A model generated the notes under the pieces. It had not been told where the DNA came from and made no database searches. It saw nothing but the letters and a program-made list of their open reading frames with translations. 64,000 nt of DNA from NCBI RefSeq assembly GCF_020966635.1, contig NZ_JAJKFQ010000005.1, positions 124,001 to 188,000 of the forward strand. The letters are read 5' to 3'. This DNA comes from Stieleria sp. JC731. Lineage in GTDB: Bacteria > Planctomycetota > Planctomycetia > Pirellulales > Pirellulaceae. Both the position numbers and the translations under genes were made by a program. Below, piece by piece: positions 25,979-34,664 of this stretch; the stretch's first letter is position 1; every line of letters starts with the position of its first letter.

Positions 25979-27480
25979 TGATCGCTCAGGAATCGACCGT
26001 CACGATCTTGAGTGCCGAAGCGGGATACATACTTCTTGCCGTCTTCAGTGTCTTTTGGGTCGGACTAGGTTTGTGGTGGGGACGCAAAGCAAAATCGTAT
26101 GATGGCTTTGCGGTTGCCGGTCGAAATGTTGGACTGGCATTGGCGACAGCAACAGCTGTCGCGACCTGGATCACTTCGAATACGACCATGATCGCCCCGC
26201 AGTTTGCTTTGCAGCTTGGCGTCTGGGGGGCATTGGCTTATTGCACGGCAAGTTTCGGATTGTTCGCGTTTGCCCCGATGAGCGCACGGATCCGAAAGGT
26301 CATGCCGCATGGTTATACCGCGGTTGAATTTATTTCACGGCGGTATGGTCGGCTGGGCTCGATCCCATTCCTGATCATCTCGTTGTTTTATGCGCTTACT
26401 TGGCTGGTTTCGATGACCATGGCGGGAGGCAAGTTGCTGAATATCCTTTCGGGGATTCCCTATGAGATCGGGATGACGGTCGTCTTGGCTGTCTGTGTTC
26501 TGTACACGTTATTTGGCGGGATGTACGCCGTCATCGGAACAGACTTTATTCAAAGCTTGATCATTTTGGTGGGACTGGTCATCGTCGCGATCGCTGTTCT
26601 CATGCAGGTCGACATCGCGGAGGTTCATCAGTCCTTAGAAGTCAAACGCCCGATGATGTTGGACATGCTGTTTCCTGCCGCGTTGATGGCGCTGTTCAAC
26701 AACATGTTGTTTGCCTTTGGCGAGATCTTCCATAGCAATGTGTGGTGGAGCCGTGCGTTTGCAATGCGGGAAGGAGTCGGAGCCAAAGCATATGCCCTCG
26801 GCGGATTGATTTGGTTGCCCGTTCCGATCGTAGCTGGCTTTCTCGGGCTGGCCGCGCCGGCGCTCGGTATCGGAATCAGTCAGCCCGACACGGTAGGGCC
26901 ACTCGTGGCTGCGACACTGCTGGGGACATCGGGTGCAGTGATGGTTTTTGTCGTCGTTTTCTGCTCTCTGGCGTCCAGCATCGATAGTCTTCTTGCCGCG
27001 ACCGGAGACTTAATTGTCAACGATATCGCAGAGCCGATTAGCTCGTCGCCCGTCAATGATCGAATCAAACGACGATGGTCGTCGTATGCGGTCATCGGGT
27101 TAGGAGTTTTGGCTTGGGGATTGGCATTGCCCAACTACGGCACCTTGGCGACTGTGTTGTTCTTTGCCGGGCCGATGGTGGGTAGCTGTTTATGGCCGAT
27201 TCTCGGGGGCCTCTATTTTCGAAGCGCCAGTCCAGTTGCCGCATGTGCAGCGATGGTCACCGGCAGTGTGGCTGGGTTGATCGCATATTTCACGATCGAG
27301 TGGTTTGTCGCATCGCTGATCGGTGCGGCGACTTCTGGCTTGGTGTTTGTGATCGCGAGTTTTATTTGGAAAGACAATTTTGATTTCGCCTCCTTGTCTA
27401 GACCGTCGCTGTCTGGACCGGCGAATCAAGTTGACGAGGCGTCATCCACGATTCAAGGCAATGAAGGGGTGATTGGATGA
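25978..27480 (+). CDS. Sodium/solute symporter (SSS family), urea-transporter-like
   Basis: The 500-residue membrane protein has about 13 hydrophobic helices and the SSS fold. The start at 25978 overlaps the upstream stop in TGATG. The region with ATWITSNTTMIAPQFALQLG, PHGYTAVEFISRRYG, YTLFGGMYAVIGTDFIQSLII and VWWSRAFA resembles the DUR3-type urea symporter branch more than sugar or proline carriers; that placement is by eye. It should import a small solute with Na+ or H+. Its neighbours handle carbamoylated or amidated amino acids, so a ureido compound is a reasonable substrate guess. Its stop overlaps the start of a 40-residue membrane protein (ATGATG), a possible subunit. Confidence 0.88.
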   Translation: MIAQESTVTILSAEAGYILLAVFSVFWVGLGLWWGRKAKSYDGFAVAGRNVGLALATATAVATWITSNTTMIAPQFALQLGVWGALAYCTASFGLFAFAPMSARIRKVMPHGYTAVEFISRRYGRLGSIPFLIISLFYALTWLVSMTMAGGKLLNILSGIPYEIGMTVVLAVCVLYTLFGGMYAVIGTDFIQSLIILVGLVIVAIAVLMQVDIAEVHQSLEVKRPMMLDMLFPAALMALFNNMLFAFGEIFHSNVWWSRAFAMREGVGAKAYALGGLIWLPVPIVAGFLGLAAPALGIGISQPDTVGPLVAATLLGTSGAVMVFVVVFCSLASSIDSLLAATGDLIVNDIAEPISSSPVNDRIKRRWSSYAVIGLGVLAWGLALPNYGTLATVLFFAGPMVGSCLWPILGGLYFRSASPVAACAAMVTGSVAGLIAYFTIEWFVASLIGAATSGLVFVIASFIWKDNFDFASLSRPSLSGPANQVDEASSTIQGNEGVIG

Positions 27481-27599
27481 TGTTTCCAGTTTGGTTTTTG
27501 AAGTTGATCGTAATAGGCGGAATTGGTTTGTGCATTGTCGGTGCACTAGGACTGTTGACATTTTTGATATTTGACATGAAAGGCAAACGGATTTGGTGA
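27477..27599 (+). CDS. 40-residue single-helix membrane protein coupled to the symporter
   Basis: A very short gene begins at the ATG at 27477, overlapping the symporter stop by 4 bases, and ends 10 bases before the carbamoyltransferase gene. The product starts MMFPVWFLKL, continues as one hydrophobic helix (about residues 4-33) and ends with the basic tail DMKGKRIW. The tight fit between two operon genes, a clean membrane segment and a positive-inside tail argue against chance. Small subunits beside symporters are known (for example YjcH with ActP), so an accessory or stabilising role is inferred. I know of no described family. Confidence 0.7.
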   Translation: MMFPVWFLKLIVIGGIGLCIVGALGLLTFLIFDMKGKRIW

Positions 27600-27609
27600 G
27601 ACCTATTCG

Positions 27610-28686
27610 ATGAACGCTTCTTCGTACCCCAATGAACCATTGACAGAATACGCGAGTAATTCGAAAGGCTTGGTCGTCCGTCCAAGCGACCTGCTGGATT
27701 TTTGCGAAAACAAGATTGACCGCGAAGCGTTGCTTGCGTTGGCCGGCCAATCGATTGTCAATCCAAGACAATTTGATCGCCGAACCGTTGTGGCGATTTC
27801 GCAGCTTGCGGCATTGCTTGAATCCCGCAACGTGGAAATCGATAAGCCACTGGATGGAAAGATTGCGATCACCGCATTTTTTGAAGCCAGTACACGAACA
27901 CGCCTTTCGTTCGAAAGTGCGGTGTTGCGACTGGACGGTAAAGTCTTGTCTGTCCCAGACGGGCAGGTAACTGGCATCGCAAAAGGTGAATCGCTTGCCG
28001 ATATCGGTGAGATGTTTAACACGTATGGCGACGTTGTCATCATGCGTCACCCCGATACCGATAGCGTCGACGAGATTCGCAAGAATCTGCAACGCCCGTT
28101 GATCAACGCCGGTAACGGTAGTGGACATCACCCCACGCAGGCATTGATCGATTGGTATGCGTTGCTGAAATGGCGTCCGGAACTAATCAAACCGGATTGC
28201 CCTGAAGATCGGCGAATCCACCTCGGTATTATCGGAACGCCAGGTTCGATGCGGGCGGTCAAAAGCTTCCTGCGTATCTCGCTAATGTTCAGCGGTGCGG
28301 TAAGGAAAATCACGCTGATTTCAGAGATGGCGGATCCGGTCGGCTTGGACTTGACCGAACCGATTGAACAATCGCCGATTGAGCTGGAAATCACCAATGA
28401 CGTTCGTGAGGTGCTGCCTGAGCTTGACGTGGTGTATGTCAATTCGATTGCCTTCTTGGGAAGCAGCTATCGAAACTTGGGCAGTCGCTACAAAATCGAT
28501 TGCGACAGTCCGCTGAAACCCAATGCGGTGGTGATGCATCCGTTGGCGCGAAACAAAGAGCTTTCGACCGACTTGGATGACACCGAACACAATCTTTACT
28601 TTGCACAAGCCGCCGGCGCAGTCTTTGTCCGCCAGGCGCTTCTTACAGCTGTACTTGATCGACTGGATCGCGTAAGCGGCATCTAG
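27610..28686 (+). CDS. Carbamoyltransferase, ATCase-like but with altered amino-acid pocket
   Basis: The 358-residue enzyme is an aspartate-carbamoyltransferase homologue. The carbamoyl-phosphate site is intact: STRTR at 94-98, Lys125 in AKGESLAD, Arg146 in MRHP and HPTQ at 174-177. Arg215, equivalent to E. coli Arg167, is also kept. The aspartate side-chain motif of E. coli (MTRVQ, Arg229/Gln231) is replaced by VNSIA (277-281), and HPLPR by HPLAR (310-314). Aspartate is therefore an unlikely substrate; an amino acid with a neutral side chain, such as glutamine, is a reasonable guess. It is about 45 residues longer than PyrB, mostly at the N-terminus. It lies between a symporter pair and an amidotransferase gene, far from pyrimidine genes. 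Confidence 0.85.
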   Translation: MNASSYPNEPLTEYASNSKGLVVRPSDLLDFCENKIDREALLALAGQSIVNPRQFDRRTVVAISQLAALLESRNVEIDKPLDGKIAITAFFEASTRTRLSFESAVLRLDGKVLSVPDGQVTGIAKGESLADIGEMFNTYGDVVIMRHPDTDSVDEIRKNLQRPLINAGNGSGHHPTQALIDWYALLKWRPELIKPDCPEDRRIHLGIIGTPGSMRAVKSFLRISLMFSGAVRKITLISEMADPVGLDLTEPIEQSPIELEITNDVREVLPELDVVYVNSIAFLGSSYRNLGSRYKIDCDSPLKPNAVVMHPLARNKELSTDLDDTEHNLYFAQAAGAVFVRQALLTAVLDRLDRVSGI

Positions 28687-28712
28687 TCCATCTAATTGGA
28701 ATACATTGATCT

Positions 28713-30632
28713 ATGTGTGGAATTACAGGATTTTGGAATCCGTCGCGACAGAACGAACGCGAAATGCGGTTCGTTCTCGATGGTATGCTAGACGTTTTGG
28801 ATCACCGTGGTCCGGACGAACGCGGAAGCCGTCTGTTTGTCGATCAGGGCCTCGCTCTCGGTCACACGCGATTGTCGATCGTGGGACTTGACCATGGTCA
28901 CCAGCCGATCGAATCGGATGATGGTGACTACGCGTTGACCGTCAACGGAGAGTTATACGGCTACAAAAGGATTCGCACCGAACTGGCGTGTGAACAATTG
29001 ACGTGTCACGGTAAAAGCGACAGTGCGATCGCGCTGCCGCTTTATTTGAAGCATGGCTTGTCCTTTGTTGAGCGTCTGCGAGGCGAATTCGCAGTCGTGC
29101 TCTACGATCATCGAAAGCAGCAGTTGATCTTGGTGCGCGATCGATTCGGAATTAAGCCTCTGTACTACGCCGTGAACGAAAACGGTGTTGCATGGGGATC
29201 TGAAGTCAAATCGATCTTAAAGCACCCCAGTATCGATCCTAAACTTTGTCCCAAAGCCGCGCTTCATCAGATGATGCAAGTGATGGTCCCGGGATCGACA
29301 GCGTTTGAAGGCGTCAATGCCTTATTGCCGGGACACATGCTGATCGTCCAGCGAGAGGGCGACAGATTGACGACGCGGCAGAAACGTTGGTGGGACCTGG
29401 AGTTTCCGACCAGCCATGATCCGAATCCCAATCCCGACGAGTATGTTGCCGGAGTCAAGGAGCGATTGATCGATGCGGTCGCGACGCGGCTAGAAGCTGA
29501 CGTTCCGGTCGGCTGCTACCTATCCGGTGGTATCGATAGCTGTTCGATCTTGGGACTCGCCACAACGCTACAGCAATCACCGGTCAAAGCATTTACGATC
29601 GCATTCGATAGCGACGCGTACGACGAATCGAATATCGCCAAGTTGATGGCCGAGCGGACCGGTGCTGAGCAAGAGCTTTTGCGGTTGACCGAAAAAGAGC
29701 TTTATGGGCCGGCATTTGAACGGGCCACCTGGCACGCCGAACGGACATTTTACAATACGCTCGCGGTCGCAAAATGGCACATGAGTCGACGGGTTCGCGC
29801 CTGTAACTACAAAGCGGTTATCACCGGTGAAGGTTCCGACGAATTATTCGGTGGATACCCGTTCTTTAAACGCGATTGGCTGGGACGTGAAGACGACGGC
29901 GGGATTTTTGCCGGAGCTATTCTTGCGGAGGAAGACTTGCAGCATCCGGCGTGGATGGATTTGTGTGGGTTTACCCCGTCTTGGATTCAGCCCTGGATGT
30001 TGACGCTTGAACGCGTTCGGCCGCTGCTGTCAGCGCCTCTGCAGGACTTGTTAAACGAATACGACCCTGTCGGTGAAGTTGCCAACGCGATCGATGCGGA
30101 ACAAGTCCGCGGAAGACATCGACTGGATATTTCGCAGTACACTTGGAGCAAGACGATGCTGGAAGGCCAAATCTTGACTTGGGGTGGCGATCGCATGGAC
30201 ATGGCCAACAGTATGGAAGCACGGCCGGCGTTCCTGGACCATCACGTTGCCGAGTATGCGGTTCAGATTCCGCCGGAAATACGAATTCGCGATGGCGTCG
30301 AGAAATGGGTACTGCGTGAAGCGATGGTCAACGTGTTGCCACGGGAATTGTACGAACGCAAAAAGTTTGCCTTCATGGCTCCGCCTGCTCACACCGATCC
30401 TGTGAAGCGACAAGCCATTCAGGAAATGATCAGCCACTGGATGACTCCCGAACGTGTTTCAACGCTGGGCGTTTTCGACGGTGACAAACTAAACGCGTTT
30501 ATCGACGAAGCTTGGCAGGAAACCGATGGCACGGTCGCGCGCCGAAACGATATTGTGATGAATCACGCGCTTCAACTGCATTTGCTCCATGGCCAGTACG
30601 TTGAAGGACTTCCCTTGCCTGTGGTTGATTGA
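28713..30632 (+). CDS. Asparagine-synthetase-type glutamine amidotransferase
   Basis: The 639-residue enzyme has an N-terminal class II glutaminase with nucleophile Cys2 (MCGITGFWNP), which fixes the start, and the conserved HRGPDERG and VNGELYGY blocks. The C-terminal ATP-pyrophosphatase has the P-loop SGGIDS at 271-276 and TGEGSDELFGGY. It would activate a carboxylate with ATP and amidate it with ammonia from glutamine. General AsnB activity is possible. But the genes around it, a carbamoyltransferase and two ureido/amide hydrolases, resemble the N-acetylglutaminylglutamine amide system, where an AsnO paralogue amidates an N-capped glutamine compound. Its stop overlaps the next start (TGATG). 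Confidence 0.88.
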   Translation: MCGITGFWNPSRQNEREMRFVLDGMLDVLDHRGPDERGSRLFVDQGLALGHTRLSIVGLDHGHQPIESDDGDYALTVNGELYGYKRIRTELACEQLTCHGKSDSAIALPLYLKHGLSFVERLRGEFAVVLYDHRKQQLILVRDRFGIKPLYYAVNENGVAWGSEVKSILKHPSIDPKLCPKAALHQMMQVMVPGSTAFEGVNALLPGHMLIVQREGDRLTTRQKRWWDLEFPTSHDPNPNPDEYVAGVKERLIDAVATRLEADVPVGCYLSGGIDSCSILGLATTLQQSPVKAFTIAFDSDAYDESNIAKLMAERTGAEQELLRLTEKELYGPAFERATWHAERTFYNTLAVAKWHMSRRVRACNYKAVITGEGSDELFGGYPFFKRDWLGREDDGGIFAGAILAEEDLQHPAWMDLCGFTPSWIQPWMLTLERVRPLLSAPLQDLLNEYDPVGEVANAIDAEQVRGRHRLDISQYTWSKTMLEGQILTWGGDRMDMANSMEARPAFLDHHVAEYAVQIPPEIRIRDGVEKWVLREAMVNVLPRELYERKKFAFMAPPAHTDPVKRQAIQEMISHWMTPERVSTLGVFDGDKLNAFIDEAWQETDGTVARRNDIVMNHALQLHLLHGQYVEGLPLPVVD

Positions 30633-31885
30633 TGAGTAGCAATGTATCAATGGACGTCTGCGTCAAACTCGAACGCATCAAATCGGACATCCTCGATTTG
30701 GCCGAATTGGGGCGTGATCCTAAGGACAAAGGGATCTACCGAATGGCGTTCACCGATGCGGACATGGATGGCAAACGCTGGCTGAAACAACGCATCATCG
30801 ACGCGGGGCTGGAGCCTCGTCAGGACGGCGCACTGAATGTGTCTGCTGTCCTCGAATCGGGGACGAATCGTCCGAGGGTCCTTGTCGGTTCGCACATCGA
30901 CACGGTGCCCTGTGCCGGAGCGCTCGATGGCACACTGGGCGTGGTCGTCGGTCTGGAGTGTCTACGCTGTCTTCGTGAAAACGATATCAAACCGAACTGC
31001 GATGTTGAACTGATCGCGTTTAGCGATGAAGAAGGTCGATTCGGTGGGATGTTCGGTTCGCAATCGGTCGCGGGACAAATGAATCCCCGTGCCGTCGCGA
31101 CGATGAAAGATCTTAATGGGGTTCTGCTCTCCGATGAACTTAAGCGTCACGGGCACGACGCGTTCGAGGCACTCGATGCGGCACGCGATCCGGAGTCGAT
31201 CGCGGGATATTTGGAACTGCATATCGAGCAGGGCCCGGTGCTTGACCGAGTCCACAAGCCGGTGGGCATTGTCGATGAAATCACCGGACTATTTACTTGG
31301 TCCGTTCGGCTGCGTGGTGAAGCCAATCACGCTGGAACGACGCCCATGGAAATGCGAAACGATGCATTTATGGGGTTAGCCGAATTTGCGAATGAGCTTC
31401 CACGTATCCTAGAAGAAAACGGCAGCGATCGCAGTCGAGCTACCATCGGCAAAGCGCAGATCATGCCCGGTGCGGCAAACACCGTCCCCGGATTGGTCGA
31501 GTTTTCTTTGGACGTTCGAGACACCAGTGAACAGATCCTGGATGAGCTGTCTGCGGCACTGCGTAAAGCACTTTCGGCAATCGCCCGTCGACGGAACCTG
31601 ATGTTTGACTTTGAACAGATGAGCTATCTGTCGCCCGTCAAATGCAGCGAGCAAATCGTCGGCCAGCTAACCGAACAGGCTGAACGCTTGGGGCTGTCGT
31701 ATTTGAAAATGCCCAGCGGTGCGGCTCATGACGCACAGATCATGGGGCGGATCGTTCCGGTGGGGATGGTGTTTGTCCCCAGCAAACGCGGGCAAAGTCA
31801 CTCCCCGGCTGAATGGACCGCGTGGAAAGATATCGAGGCCGGAGCCAATTTAATGTTGCAGACGATCATGTCGATGACTTGCTAA
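30632..31885 (+). CDS. M20 hydrolase, N-carbamoyl-L-amino acid amidohydrolase/allantoate-hydrolase-like
   Basis: The 417-residue product is in the hydantoinase/carbamoylase branch of peptidase family M20. The start at 30632 shares a TGATG overlap with the amidotransferase stop; an alternative ATG is 18 bases downstream. Predicted metal ligands are His88 (GSHIDTV), Asp99 (GALDG), the FSDEEGRFGG glutamates, His197 (LELHIEQG) and the late His in GQSHSPAEW. The dimerisation-domain motif GEANHAGTTPM is also present. Known members hydrolyse N-carbamoyl amino acids, allantoate or beta-ureidopropionate to CO2, ammonia and the amine. Here it probably releases the free amino acid from the carbamoylated operon product. 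Confidence 0.88.
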   Translation: MSSNVSMDVCVKLERIKSDILDLAELGRDPKDKGIYRMAFTDADMDGKRWLKQRIIDAGLEPRQDGALNVSAVLESGTNRPRVLVGSHIDTVPCAGALDGTLGVVVGLECLRCLRENDIKPNCDVELIAFSDEEGRFGGMFGSQSVAGQMNPRAVATMKDLNGVLLSDELKRHGHDAFEALDAARDPESIAGYLELHIEQGPVLDRVHKPVGIVDEITGLFTWSVRLRGEANHAGTTPMEMRNDAFMGLAEFANELPRILEENGSDRSRATIGKAQIMPGAANTVPGLVEFSLDVRDTSEQILDELSAALRKALSAIARRRNLMFDFEQMSYLSPVKCSEQIVGQLTEQAERLGLSYLKMPSGAAHDAQIMGRIVPVGMVFVPSKRGQSHSPAEWTAWKDIEAGANLMLQTIMSMTC

Positions 31886-31946
31886 AATCGCAATCTTGCG
31901 AGATGGTATCGGCAAAGATCCGATTTCTAATATCACGACAATTTAG

Positions 31947-32687
31947 ATGAATTTAGGCCAACAACACCCGGAAGATCTCGATCCGCTGAAGGATGTTTAT
32001 CACGAAGCGTTCGTTGAAAATCCGGCTCAGCAAGTCTTCCTGAAAACTGGCAGCGTCGCGCTGTTGTGTATCGACCTGCAATATCTCGATGCGGCGCGAG
32101 GGCACGGCGTTTTCCGTGATGCGACGACCCATGGTGTCTCGCCGGAAGCCCAGGAATACTATTTCAATCGTCTCGATTCGTTGGTGTTGCCCGGCGTTCG
32201 CAAGATCCAAGATGCGTTTCGCGAGCATCAGTTGGAAGTGATTCACACCCGCATCCAGTCGTTGACTCGAAATGGACGCGATCGCAGCAAAGGACACCGT
32301 CGTCTCGGTTTGCTGGCCGCCCCAGGAACTCGTGATGCCGATTTCATCGAGTCCGTCGGCCCGAAAGACGAGTACGATGAAATCGTGATCAACAAGACAG
32401 CGAGCGGAGTTTTTTCGTCGACCAACCTGCACTATGTGTTGAAGAATCTCGGCATCGAAGCGTTGTACGTGGTCGGCGTATACACAAACGAATGTGTCGA
32501 AACGACGGTGCGTGATGCCTGCGACCTAGGCTACCTGGTCACCGTTGTCGAAGATTGTTGCGCGACGGTGACTCGCGAACTTCACCAGGCGTCATTGGCC
32601 ACGCTGCGTGATCGATACGCACGAATCGTGACACTTGACGAGGCACTGACGAATTTGGCTAAGCATCACCAGGTCGAACAGGTTTAA
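31947..32687 (+). CDS. Isochorismatase-family cysteine hydrolase (amidase)
   Basis: The 246-residue protein has the catalytic triad of the family: Asp43 (LLCIDLQY), Lys150 (VINKTASGVF) and Cys183 (VGVYTNECVETTVRDA). The nucleophilic cysteine distinguishes it from true isochorismatases, and members of this branch hydrolyse amides or carbamoyl groups (N-carbamoylsarcosine amidase, nicotinamidase, ureidoacrylate hydrolase). A 30-residue N-terminal extension precedes the domain. It follows the carbamoylase by 61 bases on the same strand and ends the compact operon. Amide or carbamoyl removal from the operon metabolite fits. The exact substrate is unknown. Confidence 0.87.
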   Translation: MNLGQQHPEDLDPLKDVYHEAFVENPAQQVFLKTGSVALLCIDLQYLDAARGHGVFRDATTHGVSPEAQEYYFNRLDSLVLPGVRKIQDAFREHQLEVIHTRIQSLTRNGRDRSKGHRRLGLLAAPGTRDADFIESVGPKDEYDEIVINKTASGVFSSTNLHYVLKNLGIEALYVVGVYTNECVETTVRDACDLGYLVTVVEDCCATVTRELHQASLATLRDRYARIVTLDEALTNLAKHHQVEQV

Positions 32688-32796
32688 GCAAACTGCTCAG
32701 TGGCATTCCGCGAAGCCGCAACGGATGCTGTTCGGAATCCCGATTTGAGGTCGCCTCTATCGTTGAAACGAAAACGTCTTCAACAAAGGTGGCCAG

Positions 32797-33699
32797 ATGC
32801 GTGCAAAGGTATCGATCACGGAACCGTTGACTCCAGCGGTTCATCGCTCTGATCATTCCGGCGGTATGGCGATCAGCCGATTTGATGCGGTGACATCGTT
32901 TCTGTTAACGCTCGCACTCATGCTCTTGGTCGGCGTGCTGACACTTTTTGTTTTGTGGCTTGGGACAAAGATACCCAGTCCGCTTCATCAGCCAAATGAA
33001 ATTGACCGAATCACAACGGCGAGTTCTTCCTTTGGAGCCGAATTGGAATTTGAGCTGCCCACGGAATCCGAAGTCAGTGATCTAGCTCGCCCAGACCTTT
33101 CCGAAGCGTTGGTCGCGGTTTCAAATATCACGGCCAAGGTCTCCTCGGCGACGGCGATTGAAGACTCGGCTGGGCAACGCGACGAACGTGGCAATGGCCC
33201 CTCAGAGGATGCTCGCGAAACCGGCCCCAACGTAGAAGACCACTCCGTCATTCCAAAATGGGAACGTTGGGAGTTGCGGTTTGATAGCTCTAGCCGCGAA
33301 GACTATGCGAGACAGCTAGATTTCTTTTCGATCGAACTGGCCGCTTTCGGAGGCGGCGAAAACAAGATCGAATCGGCGGTGAACGTTTCAACGGAGCCGC
33401 GAAGGATCATCAATGAAGATCCACAGACGGAGCAACGTCTGTACTTTTCCTGGCGGCGTAAGACGGTGTTCAGCACCTATGACCGTCAACTGTTAACCAA
33501 AGCTGGAATCGTTGTTACCGAACGAAGTATCGTTCGATTGATCCCAGCCGAACTGGAAATGCTTTTGACGAACCTGGAACTGCAATGTTGTGAAAGGAAC
33601 TCAAAGCCCTTCCCCGCCTCGATCGCCAAAACGATTTTTAAATGCGAGCGAGACGGCAACGGGTATGAATTCAAAATTCTCCAGCAGCGGTATCGTTAG
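32797..33699 (+). CDS. Hypothetical single-pass membrane protein
   Basis: The 300-residue protein starts at 32797, behind a GGTGG ribosome-binding site. A helix at about 35-57 (SFLLTLALMLLVGVLTLFVLW) anchors it. A low-complexity acidic, Ser/Glu-rich stretch covers about 65-150, followed by a globular domain of about 140 residues with WERWELRFDSSSREDYARQL and a YFSWRRKTVF core. No motif is recognised. It follows the carbamoyl/amidotransferase operon by 109 bases on the same strand, but nothing ties it to that pathway. The architecture (anchor, disordered linker, envelope domain) fits uncharacterised planctomycete envelope proteins. Confidence 0.7.
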   Translation: MRAKVSITEPLTPAVHRSDHSGGMAISRFDAVTSFLLTLALMLLVGVLTLFVLWLGTKIPSPLHQPNEIDRITTASSSFGAELEFELPTESEVSDLARPDLSEALVAVSNITAKVSSATAIEDSAGQRDERGNGPSEDARETGPNVEDHSVIPKWERWELRFDSSSREDYARQLDFFSIELAAFGGGENKIESAVNVSTEPRRIINEDPQTEQRLYFSWRRKTVFSTYDRQLLTKAGIVVTERSIVRLIPAELEMLLTNLELQCCERNSKPFPASIAKTIFKCERDGNGYEFKILQQRYR

Positions 33700-33722
33700 A
33701 ACGATTGAATGTATATTTCTAG

Positions 33723-34574
33723 TTACTTTGCGATGATCGCAGTGATGGGATAGTGATCCGAGGGGAAATGATCTTCAAACGAAGTGTGAACGATTTCAGC
33801 GTCTTTGACGACCGCATTCTTCGAAGTCGCGATCCAGTCGATCCTTGCACCGTCCGTTTTTCCCTGCCAGGAATTGAAGGTGCCTTCACCGGATTGTTTC
33901 GTGGGATGAACGTCACGATAGGTGTCTTTTAATGTTTGGCCGTCAACCAATGCTTGGTAGGGTTCGCTTCCGGCATCGCAATTGAAATCGCCAGTCACAA
34001 TGACCAATGGATCGTTTGCGATTTTCGATAAGCGATCGATTCGTTCGGACAGAAGCCGACCCGCTTCAAGTCGTGACTGCCGGCCGCGATGATCAAAGTG
34101 GGTGTTTACAAACAGAATTGGCTGCTCGGACGTTTCTTTGTCTTGCAGCAGCACCCAAGTTGCCATCCGAGGCAAAGACGAGTCCCAACTCTTTGATTCT
34201 GGCGTTTCGGGTGATTCGCTGAGCCAGAAATGCCCGCCGGCAAGTTGAACGAAACGGTCTGCTTTGAAAAAGATCCCGCAGTGTTCGTTCGGAGTATTCA
34301 TCCGAGAACGGCCAAAGTATTCGTAGCCGGAAACTTCACCGAGGATGAATTCTTTCTGAAATGCGAGCGTCTCTTGGGTGCCCATCAAGTCAGGAGCAAA
34401 TTCTGAAACCACCGTGGTAACGAATGATTTACGTTTGTTCCAATGATTGTCACCGTCGTTGGCGGCGCCATACCGAAGGTTGAAACTCATCACACGCAGC
34501 GGTTCGGAAGCTTTTGCTGACAGAGTGAACGTTGCCATGCAGACGAGTGCGGCGGTCCAAAAGAGTGATTTCAT
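33723..34574 (-). CDS. Secreted endonuclease/exonuclease/phosphatase-fold protein
   Basis: The 283-residue protein has a signal peptide (MKSLFWTAALVCMATFTLSAKA) and one EEP domain. Catalytic blocks are visible: MSFNLRYG near the start, the metal-binding Glu in GTQETL, VTGDFNCDAGSEPY and the terminal DHFPSDHYPI. The family includes DNase I, sphingomyelinases and inositol phosphatases. The mixture here resembles exported EEP proteins of planctomycetes and Bacteroidetes, for which substrates are unknown. It is convergent with the preceding membrane-protein gene (23-base gap) and has no operon partner. Hydrolase class is confident, substrate not. Confidence 0.85.
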   Translation of the reverse strand: MKSLFWTAALVCMATFTLSAKASEPLRVMSFNLRYGAANDGDNHWNKRKSFVTTVVSEFAPDLMGTQETLAFQKEFILGEVSGYEYFGRSRMNTPNEHCGIFFKADRFVQLAGGHFWLSESPETPESKSWDSSLPRMATWVLLQDKETSEQPILFVNTHFDHRGRQSRLEAGRLLSERIDRLSKIANDPLVIVTGDFNCDAGSEPYQALVDGQTLKDTYRDVHPTKQSGEGTFNSWQGKTDGARIDWIATSKNAVVKDAEIVHTSFEDHFPSDHYPITAIIAK

Positions 34575-34664
34575 ATCGAAAGGTGGGGTGGGAAGTTATG
34601 GAGGGACGCACGAATTATAGCGAATTCGGCTGCGTCACAACCGAACGATGATTGAATCAATCGA

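Noticed and set aside
27610-28686. Annotation as ordinary PyrB (aspartate carbamoyltransferase)
   Set aside because: The Arg229/Gln231 motif for aspartate is absent and the gene is not with pyrimidine genes.
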